A stretch of DNA of 64,000 nucleotides from Desulfonatronovibrio hydrogenovorans DSM 9292 (GTDB lineage Bacteria; Desulfobacterota; Desulfovibrionia; Desulfovibrionales; Desulfonatronovibrionaceae), in assembly GCF_000686525.1 (NCBI RefSeq), contig NZ_JMKT01000011.1:1-64000 (forward strand). The letters run 5' to 3'. The position numbers and the translations under genes are program-made. Below are positions 41,206-49,198 of the stretch, one piece after another. The notes beneath the pieces were generated by a model. That model saw only the letters and a list, made by a program, of their open reading frames with translations. It ran no database searches and had not been told where the DNA came from. Positions within the stretch are counted from its first letter, which is position 1. Each line of letters begins with the position of its first letter.

Positions 41206-42252
41206 TTATGCGGTTCCAGGAGCATGGTTTGCCTGGGGAGTGCTTTTTTTCATTTTTTGTTTGACCAGCAGATTTAAAATTATCTTGTTCAGCCTCCTGG
41301 TCATTTTGGGATCATATTTGGTGCTGGATTGAATCAGGTATTCCAGGGCCTTTTCCCCAGGAATGGCCTGACTGTTGCGAAGCAGGGTCAGCTCGGAATA
41401 GGCATGAACAGTGGAGGTTATTTTTCCAGCCAGGCTTATTTCAGTGCCTTTCAGTCCCCTGGGGATACCTGAACCGTTCATGAGTTCCTTATGATCCAGA
41501 TGGCAGTTTAAAACGGTTTCCTCAAGCACATCCAGCTTGCGCATTATTCCGGCCCCAGCCATGGGATAATTGGTGAGCTTACTTTGTTCATCCCTGGAAA
41601 GATTGGTCTTTTTTTCCAGGATAAAAGCCGGAACCCTGGTCAGGCCCAGGACGTGGGTGAAAAGACCCAGACCGAGCTGGTCAAGGGTTTTCCGTTTCAG
41701 TCCCCCGCTCTGAGCGTCGATAAAAATGGCCAGTCCCAGGATTCCTGAATTGTAGGAAAGATTGACCATGGAGTATTCTTCATGGAGAAGCCCTAAAAGG
41801 GAATTAATGCGGTGATTGTCCTGCCAGAGGTATTCGGTCAGGACCAGGATATCTGAGTTCAGTTTTTCCAGGGCCGGTTTGACCGGCTGTTCGTAAAACT
41901 CCTTTATCCTCTCGGTCAGGGCGTGCCTGAAAATGTAGACAATTTCACCGGTGGTCAGCTTTTTGTCCACCAGGACCAGGTCAAGCTGCTTACTGATATG
42001 TTTTGCATAAATCTTGTGATCTGACCTGGCTACAAAGAGCTGTCCCTCTCTACTCAGCCGGGCTATTTCTTTTTGCATGTCCTGATTCAGTCTGGTGTCG
42101 GCAAAGTAGTAAGGGATCAGCTGGGCGATGTCCTCTTTGAACTGGTAAAGGTTCAGAGGCAGCCTGAATTTGGGAAAACTGGCCAGGATCTCCGAGGATA
42201 CCTGGTAAAATTCTTCATTCAAATTTTCCGGATCAATACTTTTTTGAGTCAT
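41206..42252 (-). CDS. degenerate HD-GYP-like protein
   Basis: 348 residues. The C-terminal 170 residues align by eye with HD-GYP phosphodiesterases. THVLGLTRVPAFILEK replaces HDIGK-IPD-IL-KP, NYPMAGAGIMRKL replaces KxHP, and HLDHKELMNGSGIPRGLKG retains the HHERxDGSGYPxGLKG loop. The HD pair (now H-V), the second His and the later Asp (VHAYSEL) are missing. It probably cannot hydrolyse c-di-GMP and may instead bind a nucleotide or a protein. The N-terminal half is unrecognised. It starts two bases after pyk ends and is surely cotranscribed with it. Confidence 0.75.
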   Translation of the reverse strand: MTQKSIDPENLNEEFYQVSSEILASFPKFRLPLNLYQFKEDIAQLIPYYFADTRLNQDMQKEIARLSREGQLFVARSDHKIYAKHISKQLDLVLVDKKLTTGEIVYIFRHALTERIKEFYEQPVKPALEKLNSDILVLTEYLWQDNHRINSLLGLLHEEYSMVNLSYNSGILGLAIFIDAQSGGLKRKTLDQLGLGLFTHVLGLTRVPAFILEKKTNLSRDEQSKLTNYPMAGAGIMRKLDVLEETVLNCHLDHKELMNGSGIPRGLKGTEISLAGKITSTVHAYSELTLLRNSQAIPGEKALEYLIQSSTKYDPKMTRRLNKIILNLLVKQKMKKSTPQANHAPGTA

Positions 42253-42254
42253 GG

Positions 42255-43661
42255 CTATTTTCTGTAAATTTTTAACAGGTTAGTAAGGGATCTTTCCTGT
42301 CCTGATTTGGGATGTCCGGCTGTAATGACCAACTTGTCCCCTGGAAGAAAAAAATCAGAGTGTTCAGCAAACATCTCAGTGCGCTGAAGGTGGTCACGGG
42401 GCTGTTCTGGAATGTCCACTGATATGACCCCCCATGAGAAATTCATGTATTTCTGCATATTGCTTTGGGGGCTGAGTCCGTAGATGGGCTGACGGGGTCT
42501 GCAGGAGCTGATGAGTCTGGCTGTAAAGCCCGAGTCAGTATGGGCCACAAGGGCCTTGGCATCGACCTTCTGGGCCATCAGGCAGGCTGCAAAAGCAAGA
42601 AAGCTCTCTCCTCCTTTTTTCTTCGGCTCAACCGGGCTGATACCTTTTTCAAAAAACAAGTCTTCGGCCTGTTCTGCAATTTCAGCCATATATCCGACGC
42701 ATTCCACCGGGTACTGGCCTATGGCGGTTTCTTCTGAAAGCATGAGACAGTCAGCCCCGTCCAGTACAGCGTTGGCCACATCAGTGGTCTCAGCCCTGGT
42801 GGGCATGGGATTGCTGACCATGGACAGCAGCATCTGGGTGGCTACTATGACTGGTTTGGCAGCCTCATTGCAGGCAGAGATTATTCTTTTCTGAAGGGTG
42901 GGCAGAGAAGGAAGGGGACATTCCAGGCCCAGGTCGCCCCTGGCCACCATTATGGCATCGGAAATGTCTATGATCTCCTCCAGTCTTTTAAGGGCGATTT
43001 CCCGCTCTAGCTTAGCCACAACCGGAATCCAGCTTCCTGATTCCTCAATGATATCCTTGGCCTCGGCAATATCTTCAGGACCCTGAACAAAAGACAGAGC
43101 AACAGCGTCTATGCCCATCTCCAGACCGTCCTTCAAGTCTTTCCTGTCTTTATCGGTCAGTGCCGAGATGGAGGTGTGTATTCCTGGAAAGGAAACGCCT
43201 TTGCGGGAGGTTATGATCCCTGTGTTCAGGGCTGTGAGCCGGACTTTCCCGCTGCCCCTGGAAGCAACCTGAAATTTCAGCCCGCCGTCACTGACCCTTA
43301 CCACATCCCCGGTTTTAAGGTCAGACATGATCCGGTCATGATTGAAGGGGATGTACAGGGGATGGTCATCCATGAATTCCGAAGGACCCATGAAGAGTTC
43401 ATCTCCTGCGTTGACCGACAAAGGAGAGATTTTCAGGTCTCCGGTTCTGATCTTGGGTCCGGAAAGATCCTGGAGAATGGTCAGGCTTGTCTTGGCCTCC
43501 TTTTCCACTTTCCGGATCATGCTGATTATATCCAAAAAGTCTCTGGCAGTGCCGTGGGAAAAGTTCAGCCTGAATATCCGGACTCCGGCCCGGACGAGTT
43601 TCAGGATCATTTTCTGCTCACTGCAGGCCGGGCCTATGGTGGCTATTATCTTGGTATGCAT
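42255..43661 (-). CDS. pyk: pyruvate kinase
   Basis: 468 residues. Family signatures: TKIIATIGPACSE at the start, RLNFSHG, DLSGPKIRTGDL, VVAKLEREIALKRLEEI (catalytic Lys), MVARGDLGLECPL, and VATQMLLSMVSNPMPTRAETTDVANAVLDG with the C-terminal regulatory domain after it. Converts phosphoenolpyruvate and ADP to pyruvate and ATP. The ATG at 43661 has AGGA 5 bp upstream. First gene of a two-gene operon. Confidence 0.96.
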   Translation of the reverse strand: MHTKIIATIGPACSEQKMILKLVRAGVRIFRLNFSHGTARDFLDIISMIRKVEKEAKTSLTILQDLSGPKIRTGDLKISPLSVNAGDELFMGPSEFMDDHPLYIPFNHDRIMSDLKTGDVVRVSDGGLKFQVASRGSGKVRLTALNTGIITSRKGVSFPGIHTSISALTDKDRKDLKDGLEMGIDAVALSFVQGPEDIAEAKDIIEESGSWIPVVAKLEREIALKRLEEIIDISDAIMVARGDLGLECPLPSLPTLQKRIISACNEAAKPVIVATQMLLSMVSNPMPTRAETTDVANAVLDGADCLMLSEETAIGQYPVECVGYMAEIAEQAEDLFFEKGISPVEPKKKGGESFLAFAACLMAQKVDAKALVAHTDSGFTARLISSCRPRQPIYGLSPQSNMQKYMNFSWGVISVDIPEQPRDHLQRTEMFAEHSDFFLPGDKLVITAGHPKSGQERSLTNLLKIYRK

Positions 43662-43762
43662 GTCAGTCCTTAGAAGGGTTTTCAGATTTCTGAGACAGAG
43701 GGCATGAAATCAAAAAGGCCCCTTAACTTCTCGAGACAATTATATAATTGCTTGTATCAATT

Positions 43763-43819
43763 AAAAAATCAATGTTTTTTGCAAAAAAACAGTAAAAAAG
43801 ACAAAAAAATAAGAAAAAA
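43763..43819. promoter_or_regulatory. phased A-tracts, likely curved DNA
   Basis: A-tracts of 6-7 bases at 43763-43768, 43783-43789, 43794-43799, 43803-43809 and 43814-43819 have centres about 10-10.5 bp apart (20.5 for the first pair, with a T6 tract at 43775-43780 between). Helically phased A-tracts bend DNA. They lie 75-130 bp upstream of the candidate mraZ -35. Confidence 0.6.
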
Positions 43820-43930
43820 TATTTTGGCATGAAGTTTATTTATAACAAATGGTTATGCTTAAATGTTGCTGATGGCAACCCCCGGGGATGCCTCTTGACA
43901 ATATTTACCCTTGACTTTTTCTTGCCTAAT

Positions 43931-43970
43931 GTGAAATCGGGTGGTAAAAAGTGGTAAATAGTGGATGGCA
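43931..43970 (+). promoter_or_regulatory. MraZ operator (10-bp direct repeats)
   Basis: GTGG repeats start at 43941, 43951 and 43961 (GTGGTAAAAA, GTGGTAAATA, GTGGATGGCA), with a weaker unit GTGAAATCGG at 43931. MraZ is known to bind tandem GTGG/TGGG-type repeats with 10-bp spacing in front of its own gene, as its ring-shaped octamer requires. Ends 5 bp before the mraZ ATG. Confidence 0.8.
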
Positions 43971-43975
43971 AGAAA

Positions 43976-44431
43976 ATGTTCAGAAGTCACAGTCAAAGAA
44001 GCATAGATCCCAAGGGCAGACTGATGCTGCCCCCGGAATTCAGGGATATTATCACGGAGAAATCTCCTGAAGGCAAGATAATGCTCACCAATTTTGATGA
44101 TTGTGTTGCTGCCTATCCCCTGGCTGACTGGGAAGAGATTGAACAGAGTTTTAACCAGCTGAATATGGCCAACCGGAAGTTTAGGGATTTTCACAGGTTT
44201 TTCATATCAGGAGCCACTCAGGTCTGCCTGGACAAGCAGGGAAGAATTCTTGTCCCACCGTACCTGCGGACCTATGCCGGTATTACCAAGGAAGTAGTGC
44301 TGGCCGGAGTGGGAAGAAAGTTCGAGATCTGGGATATGTCCAGGTTTGAAGCCCAGCGGCGGAAAATGGAGCAGGACTTTGACGGCATAATGGATTCCCT
44401 GGCTGATAACGGCTTTGAGCTGAGGTTTTAG
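43976..44431 (+). CDS. mraZ: transcriptional regulator MraZ
   Basis: 151 residues, two AbrB-like MraZ domains. MFRSHSQRSIDPKGRLMLPPEFR gives the first DxxGR motif and CLDKQGRILVPPYLR the second. Represses the dcw operon by binding the repeats just upstream. The ATG at 43976 matches the family's MFRG/MFRS start; a GTG at 43961 would lie within the operator. Confidence 0.96.
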   Translation: MFRSHSQRSIDPKGRLMLPPEFRDIITEKSPEGKIMLTNFDDCVAAYPLADWEEIEQSFNQLNMANRKFRDFHRFFISGATQVCLDKQGRILVPPYLRTYAGITKEVVLAGVGRKFEIWDMSRFEAQRRKMEQDFDGIMDSLADNGFELRF

Positions 44432-44435
44432 CGGG

Positions 44436-45386
44436 ATGCTGCATCAATCCGTCATGTCCGGCGAAGTCCTTGAGTATCTCAAGCCGGTTAAAGGGGGGAG
44501 ATATCTTGACGGAACCCTGGGTCTTGGAGGTCATACCCTGAAGATTCTTGAGGCCTGCCAGGGAGAGTGCCGGGTTATGGGTATTGACCTGGACCAGGAT
44601 GCCCTGGATTTGTCCAGGCAAAGACTGGCCGAGTTTGGTGACCGGGTTTTATTTTTTCATGATGCTTATCAGAATTTTGATTCGCATCTTCTTGATCTTG
44701 GGTGGCCGGGCCTGGACGGGGCAGTTCTGGATCTTGGAGTGTCTTCTTTGCAGCTGGACAGTCCTGAAAAGGGGTTCAGCTTCATCAGCGACGGACCCCT
44801 GGACATGCGCATGGGCAGGGCAGCCGGGCTGGCTCCGGCCTCAGTCCTGCTGGAAAGGGTTTCACTATATGATCTGAAAAAGATTATTGCTCAGTTCGGA
44901 GAAGAGCCTCTGGCCGGAAGGATAGCCCGGGCAATCATCCAGGCCAGGGACAAGAAAAAGATCCAGACCACCCTGGAACTGGCCTCCATAGTCGAGGCTG
45001 CGTACCCGGCCAAAAGAAGGGCCATGGCCAGAAATCATCCGGCCACCAGAACTTTTCAGGCCCTGCGGATCGCAGTGAACAGGGAGCTGGACAATCTTGA
45101 AGAATTTCTGAGGAAAATTCTGATTTACCTCAATCCTGGAGCCAGGCTGGTGATAATTTCATTTCATTCACTGGAGGACAGGGTTGTTAAGCACTTCTTT
45201 AAAAAGGAGGCCCAGGGCTGCCTGTGTCCGCCGATGTATCCGGTCTGTAGATGCAACCATGAAAAGAGGCTGACCATTCTGACCAAGAAACCCCTTGTGG
45301 CCCGGGAGCAGGAAGTCAGGGAAAATCCCAGAAGCCGGAGTGCCAAGTTAAGGGCAGCGGAAAGGTTTTCTGATCCGGATTCCTGA
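44436..45386 (+). CDS. rsmH: 16S rRNA (cytosine1402-N4)-methyltransferase
   Basis: 316 residues. The start HQSVMSGEVLEYLKP, the SAM-binding YLDGTLGLGGHT, DGAVLDLGVSSLQLD, GPLDMRMG, the QALRIAVNREL segment and IISFHSLEDRVVKHF are all standard RsmH (MraW) motifs. Modifies C1402 in the ribosomal P site. Starts 5 bp after mraZ. Confidence 0.97.
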   Translation: MLHQSVMSGEVLEYLKPVKGGRYLDGTLGLGGHTLKILEACQGECRVMGIDLDQDALDLSRQRLAEFGDRVLFFHDAYQNFDSHLLDLGWPGLDGAVLDLGVSSLQLDSPEKGFSFISDGPLDMRMGRAAGLAPASVLLERVSLYDLKKIIAQFGEEPLAGRIARAIIQARDKKKIQTTLELASIVEAAYPAKRRAMARNHPATRTFQALRIAVNRELDNLEEFLRKILIYLNPGARLVIISFHSLEDRVVKHFFKKEAQGCLCPPMYPVCRCNHEKRLTILTKKPLVAREQEVRENPRSRSAKLRAAERFSDPDS

Positions 45387-45439
45387 TCCGGGAGTAATCT
45401 TTTTTACTCAGGGTCGGCTTTGCTGGAAAAAAGGTTATT

Positions 45440-45721
45440 ATGAGCTTTAAGGAAAAATCCAGGGCATGGGGTTGGCTGGCTGCTGTTCTGACCCTGACTT
45501 TTATGGTCGGCCTGGCCAAGGTCTGGGTCAATGTTGAAAGGGTTGACCTGGCCTATCGAATGCAGCGGCTTCAAAGTGAATACAGGGAGAATCAGGAATT
45601 AAGGACCAAGCTGACCATTGAAAAGAATAATCTCCTTTCCCCCTACAGGCTCAAAGGGCTGGGACAGGAAAAAGGATTAAAGCCGCCCCGGGACAGTCAG
45701 ATCAGGAAGATCAGGAACTAA
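45440..45721 (+). CDS. ftsL: cell division protein FtsL-like
   Basis: 93 residues: one N-terminal TM (WLAAVLTLTFMVGLAKVWV), then a periplasmic coiled coil (LAYRMQRLQSEYRENQELRTKLTIEKNNL), the layout of FtsL, which joins FtsB and FtsQ in the divisome. Sequence identity among FtsL proteins is low, so the call rests on size, topology and position between rsmH and ftsI. Confidence 0.85.
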   Translation: MSFKEKSRAWGWLAAVLTLTFMVGLAKVWVNVERVDLAYRMQRLQSEYRENQELRTKLTIEKNNLLSPYRLKGLGQEKGLKPPRDSQIRKIRN

Positions 45722-45723
45722 GT

Positions 45724-47679
45724 ATGGTAAAAAGGGTTGTGAACAATAAACCAAAAGACAGGAGCAGACTTAAGATTGTCCTGGTCTTTTGTCTGGTTGT
45801 TCTCGCCTGGACCGGACTCTGGAGCAGGGCTTTTTTTGTGCAGGTCATCCAGGGTGATGAACTGGCCGGCATGGCTGACCGGCAGTATTTCAGCCGGGAA
45901 AAAATTACTGGCAAACGTGGGGAGATATTTGACAGAAACGGGAATGTCCTGGCCCAGAGCGTACGGAGCAAGTCGATTTACGCCAACCCGTTTCTTGTCC
46001 AGGACCCGGACAAGGCAGCCATAAGCCTGGCTGGTGCTCTGGGCGGAGAAGCAGCTCAGATCCGGGCCATGCTGGACAGGCAGGCCGGATTTGTCTGGAT
46101 CCGCAGAAAAGTCAGTGACCGCCAGGCTTTTGATGTTGCAGGGCAAAACATTCCCGGCGTATTCATCATTGATGAACACTCCAGGGTATACCCCAGAGGA
46201 CATATGCTGGGGCAGGTTCTTGGCTTTGTCGGGATGGACAACCAGGGTCTGGAAGGTCTGGAAAGATCCCTGAATGACAGACTCACAGGTGCGGAAATGG
46301 TCATCGTGACCCAGAAGGATGCTTCAGGTCATGCCATATCCCTGCTGGCCCAGGATCCTACAGCAAAAATCGATGGACAGGATGTAGTCCTGACCATTGA
46401 TTCAGAAATTCAGTTTACAGCTGAAAAGGCCCTGTCTGAGGCTGTTGAGCGGTTTGGCGGAAGGTACGGTATCTCTTTAGTAGTCCATGTGCCTACCGGG
46501 GACATTCTGGCCTGGGCCGGATATCCCTTTTTCAATCCCAACAATTTTCAGAGATCCAATGCTGGTATCTGGAGGAACCGGGCAGCAGTGGATCTTATTG
46601 AGCCTGGTTCCACCTTGAAACCCTTTCTTGTAGCTGCAGCTATGGAAGAGGGGGTGGCTAAAAGCGACTCCCTTTATTTTTGTGAAAACGGCAGGTGGAG
46701 AATAGGCAGGAACGAAATAAGGGATGTCAGAGAACACGGATGGCTGACTGTAAACCGGGTCCTCAGGTATTCGAGCAATATCTGTTCAGCCAAAATAGGG
46801 CTAGATCTGGGGCCGGGGCCGTACTTCAACTATCTACAGGAACTTGGCTTTAATTCAGGTACCAACCTGCCCCTGCCCGGACAGGGAAGGGGCATACTGA
46901 GGCCCTATCCCAGCTGGAGCAGGATGGACCTGGCAACAATATCATTTGGTCAGGGCATGGCTGCAACCCCGCTTCAGCTGGCCAGGGCATATTTGGTCCT
47001 TGCCAATGAAGGCCGGTTTACAGAACTGAATCTGATCATGGAAGACAGGGTTCAAGAGCCTGACAGGCCCAGGGTCTTTTCCAGGGAAGTCAGCAGACAG
47101 GTCCTGTCCATGCTCAGGGATTCAGTGGAAATGGGAGGTACCGGAACCCGGGCCAGGGTGTCCGGAGTGGAAGCCGGAGGAAAGACCGGCACTGCCCAGA
47201 AGGCATCAGCCAAAGGCGGATACGGAGACAAGTATGTGGCTTCATTTGTGGGCTTTATTCCGGCCCTGGAGCCTGAGTATATGATCATGGTGGTTATTGA
47301 CGAGCCTTCTCCCACCCATTATGGCGGCGTCGTTGCTGCGCCGGTTTTTTCCGAGATAGGAACCGGGATCATTTCTTCGGATCAGGGGCTCAGGTTGAGA
47401 AACCTGCCACCGGGCCGGGAAGTGGCTGATCAGGAGGTCAGGACCAGGGAAAATTCCAGGTTCAGCGTGAGCCAGCGTCGGGATTTGATGGGATCCGACG
47501 GAGAAGTTCCGGACCTGCGCGGGGTCTCATTAAGGGAGGCTGTGGAAAATCTTTTGAGCGCAGGTGTGGTTCCTGTGCTGGAAGGAGCCGGTGTAAGGGT
47601 TGAAGATCAGAGCCCATTGCCTGGAGAGCCCTGGGACCAGATGGACAGGAAGATGGTGTTGAGGCTTTGTGAGTCGTAA
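45724..47679 (+). CDS. ftsI: FtsI-type penicillin-binding protein with PASTA domain
   Basis: 651 residues: a TM at about 17-39, a PBP dimerisation domain (RGEIFDRNGNVLA), and a transpeptidase with S296-x-x-K299 in GSTLKPF, SSN in RYSSNICS and K487TGTA. A C-terminal single PASTA domain covers about 590-650 (VPDLRGVSLREAVENLLSAG). Crosslinks septal peptidoglycan. The PASTA tail is absent from E. coli FtsI but common in Gram-positive and some deltaproteobacterial PBPs. Two bases after ftsL. Confidence 0.95.
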   Translation: MVKRVVNNKPKDRSRLKIVLVFCLVVLAWTGLWSRAFFVQVIQGDELAGMADRQYFSREKITGKRGEIFDRNGNVLAQSVRSKSIYANPFLVQDPDKAAISLAGALGGEAAQIRAMLDRQAGFVWIRRKVSDRQAFDVAGQNIPGVFIIDEHSRVYPRGHMLGQVLGFVGMDNQGLEGLERSLNDRLTGAEMVIVTQKDASGHAISLLAQDPTAKIDGQDVVLTIDSEIQFTAEKALSEAVERFGGRYGISLVVHVPTGDILAWAGYPFFNPNNFQRSNAGIWRNRAAVDLIEPGSTLKPFLVAAAMEEGVAKSDSLYFCENGRWRIGRNEIRDVREHGWLTVNRVLRYSSNICSAKIGLDLGPGPYFNYLQELGFNSGTNLPLPGQGRGILRPYPSWSRMDLATISFGQGMAATPLQLARAYLVLANEGRFTELNLIMEDRVQEPDRPRVFSREVSRQVLSMLRDSVEMGGTGTRARVSGVEAGGKTGTAQKASAKGGYGDKYVASFVGFIPALEPEYMIMVVIDEPSPTHYGGVVAAPVFSEIGTGIISSDQGLRLRNLPPGREVADQEVRTRENSRFSVSQRRDLMGSDGEVPDLRGVSLREAVENLLSAGVVPVLEGAGVRVEDQSPLPGEPWDQMDRKMVLRLCES

Positions 47680-47697
47680 TAAAGAACAGGCAGGATC

Positions 47698-49149
47698 ATG
47701 AGTTTTGAACAAGTCATAGACCGGGCTGCCCAGGGCAGCCGCATCAGGATCCATTCAGACCTTGTGGAACAGGGTGAGATTTTTGTGGCCCTGCCAGGGA
47801 CAAAGGTGGATGGTGCCCGGTTTATTCCTGATGCCCTTAAAAAGGGTGCATCCTGGGTCATAACCAGCCATGAACAGGCAGCCAGATTCAAGCATGAGCA
47901 GGTGCTGGGCCACCCCAGTCCGGACCAGGCACTGGGTGATCTTGCCAGGGCCCACTATAAGACTGACCGGTCAGATCTGAAGATCATCGGAATAACCGGG
48001 ACTAATGGTAAAACAACAACTTCCTATCTGCTGGAACATATTTTTGCCAGCAACGGTTATAAGACCGGGGTCATGGGAACCATCAGCCACCGCTGGGCTG
48101 GAATGGTCCTGGAGTCTGGCATGACCACCCCGGACTGCCTGACCATCCATGAGGTTCTGTCCAGAATGGTCCAAGACGGGATCCAGGTGGTGATCATGGA
48201 GGTTTCATCTCACGCCCTGGACCAGAACAGGATAGCTGGAATTGATTTTCATGCAGGGGTGTTCACCAACCTGTCTCAGGATCACCTGGATTATCATCAG
48301 GACATGGAAGAGTACTTCAGGGCGAAATCAAGACTTTTTAGTGCTGCAGGAGCCAGGGATTTCAAGGCGATAATCAATGCAGATGACGAATATGGAGCAA
48401 GGCTGATCAAAAGTCTCCCCAGCTCCATGGGGTTCGGCCTGAAGGCTCAGCCGGGCACTGATCTTCAAGGCAGGCTGTTGCAAAATGATCGGACCGGTCT
48501 GACTCTTGAGTGCAGTCTGGGCAGGGAAGAGTGGAGCATCAGGTCCCCCCTGTCCGGAAGACACAACGCTTTCAACCTGCTGGCTGCTCAGGGTGCGGCC
48601 CTGGCTCTGGGACTTGAGCCTGGACAGATGTCCTGCCTGGAAAATTCAGGTCAAATACCCGGCCGGCTGGAAAAGATTCAGAACAAGCTGGGTCTTGATG
48701 TATATGTGGATTATGCTCATACCCCGGATGCCCTGGAAAACGTCTGCAGTTCCTTAAAGGCCCTCAACCCGGACAGGCTTCTGGTATTGTTCGGATGCGG
48801 CGGAAACAGAGATAAAAGCAAAAGGCCGGCCATGGCCAGGGCTGTAGCCAGCCACGCTGACGTGGTTTTTTTGACCTCAGATAACCCCAGAGATGAAGAG
48901 CCGTTGGATATAATCGAAGATGTCAGACCTGGTCTGAATGGTTTCAGAGATGTTTTTGTGGAGCCGGACCGGAGCCTGGCCATAACCCAGGCTGTTGAAT
49001 TCATGGACCCCGGCGACGTACTGGTGGTAGCTGGAAAAGGGCATGAGACATATCAGGAGGTTAAGGGGATCAAACATTCCTTCAGTGATGTTCAGAAGAT
49101 AGTTGAGGCCCTGGAAAAAAGAGAGTCAGCAGCTGCTTCAGGCAGTTGA
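47698..49149 (+). CDS. murE: UDP-MurNAc-tripeptide ligase MurE
   Basis: 483 residues. The ATP loop is GITGTNGKTTTSYLLEHI, with HDN-like SSHALDQNRIAGIDF and VDYAHTPDALENV. The amino-acid selectivity motif is DNPRDEEP (the DNPR form marks meso-diaminopimelate, not lysine). Adds the third residue of the peptide stem in the cytoplasm. Confidence 0.97.
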   Translation: MSFEQVIDRAAQGSRIRIHSDLVEQGEIFVALPGTKVDGARFIPDALKKGASWVITSHEQAARFKHEQVLGHPSPDQALGDLARAHYKTDRSDLKIIGITGTNGKTTTSYLLEHIFASNGYKTGVMGTISHRWAGMVLESGMTTPDCLTIHEVLSRMVQDGIQVVIMEVSSHALDQNRIAGIDFHAGVFTNLSQDHLDYHQDMEEYFRAKSRLFSAAGARDFKAIINADDEYGARLIKSLPSSMGFGLKAQPGTDLQGRLLQNDRTGLTLECSLGREEWSIRSPLSGRHNAFNLLAAQGAALALGLEPGQMSCLENSGQIPGRLEKIQNKLGLDVYVDYAHTPDALENVCSSLKALNPDRLLVLFGCGGNRDKSKRPAMARAVASHADVVFLTSDNPRDEEPLDIIEDVRPGLNGFRDVFVEPDRSLAITQAVEFMDPGDVLVVAGKGHETYQEVKGIKHSFSDVQKIVEALEKRESAAASGS

Positions 49150-49198
49150 TGGCAAGAGTACTTTCAATTGCCAGCTGTAGTTTGAGGTGTGCGGATTA

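Larger units (their letters stand above)
43662..43975. other. AT-rich intergenic region upstream of the dcw cluster
   Basis: 314 bp between divergent pyk and mraZ. It holds phased A-tracts (43763-43819), an imperfect GC-rich palindrome (about 43875-43893), two TTGAC hexamers (TTGACA 43895-43900, TTGACT 43911-43916) that could be -35 elements, and the MraZ repeats. A clear -10 could not be placed. No gene. Confidence 0.6.

Noticed and set aside
43875-43893. GGCA-A-CCCCCGGGG-A-TGCC palindrome near the mraZ -35 as terminator or riboswitch
   Set aside because: The loop is too short for an RNA hairpin and no T-tract follows; it may be an operator but there is no further support.
45391-45412. GAGTAA...TTACTC hairpin between rsmH and ftsL as terminator
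   Set aside because: Only a 6-bp weak stem with the T-run inside the loop; a terminator within the dcw operon would be implausible.
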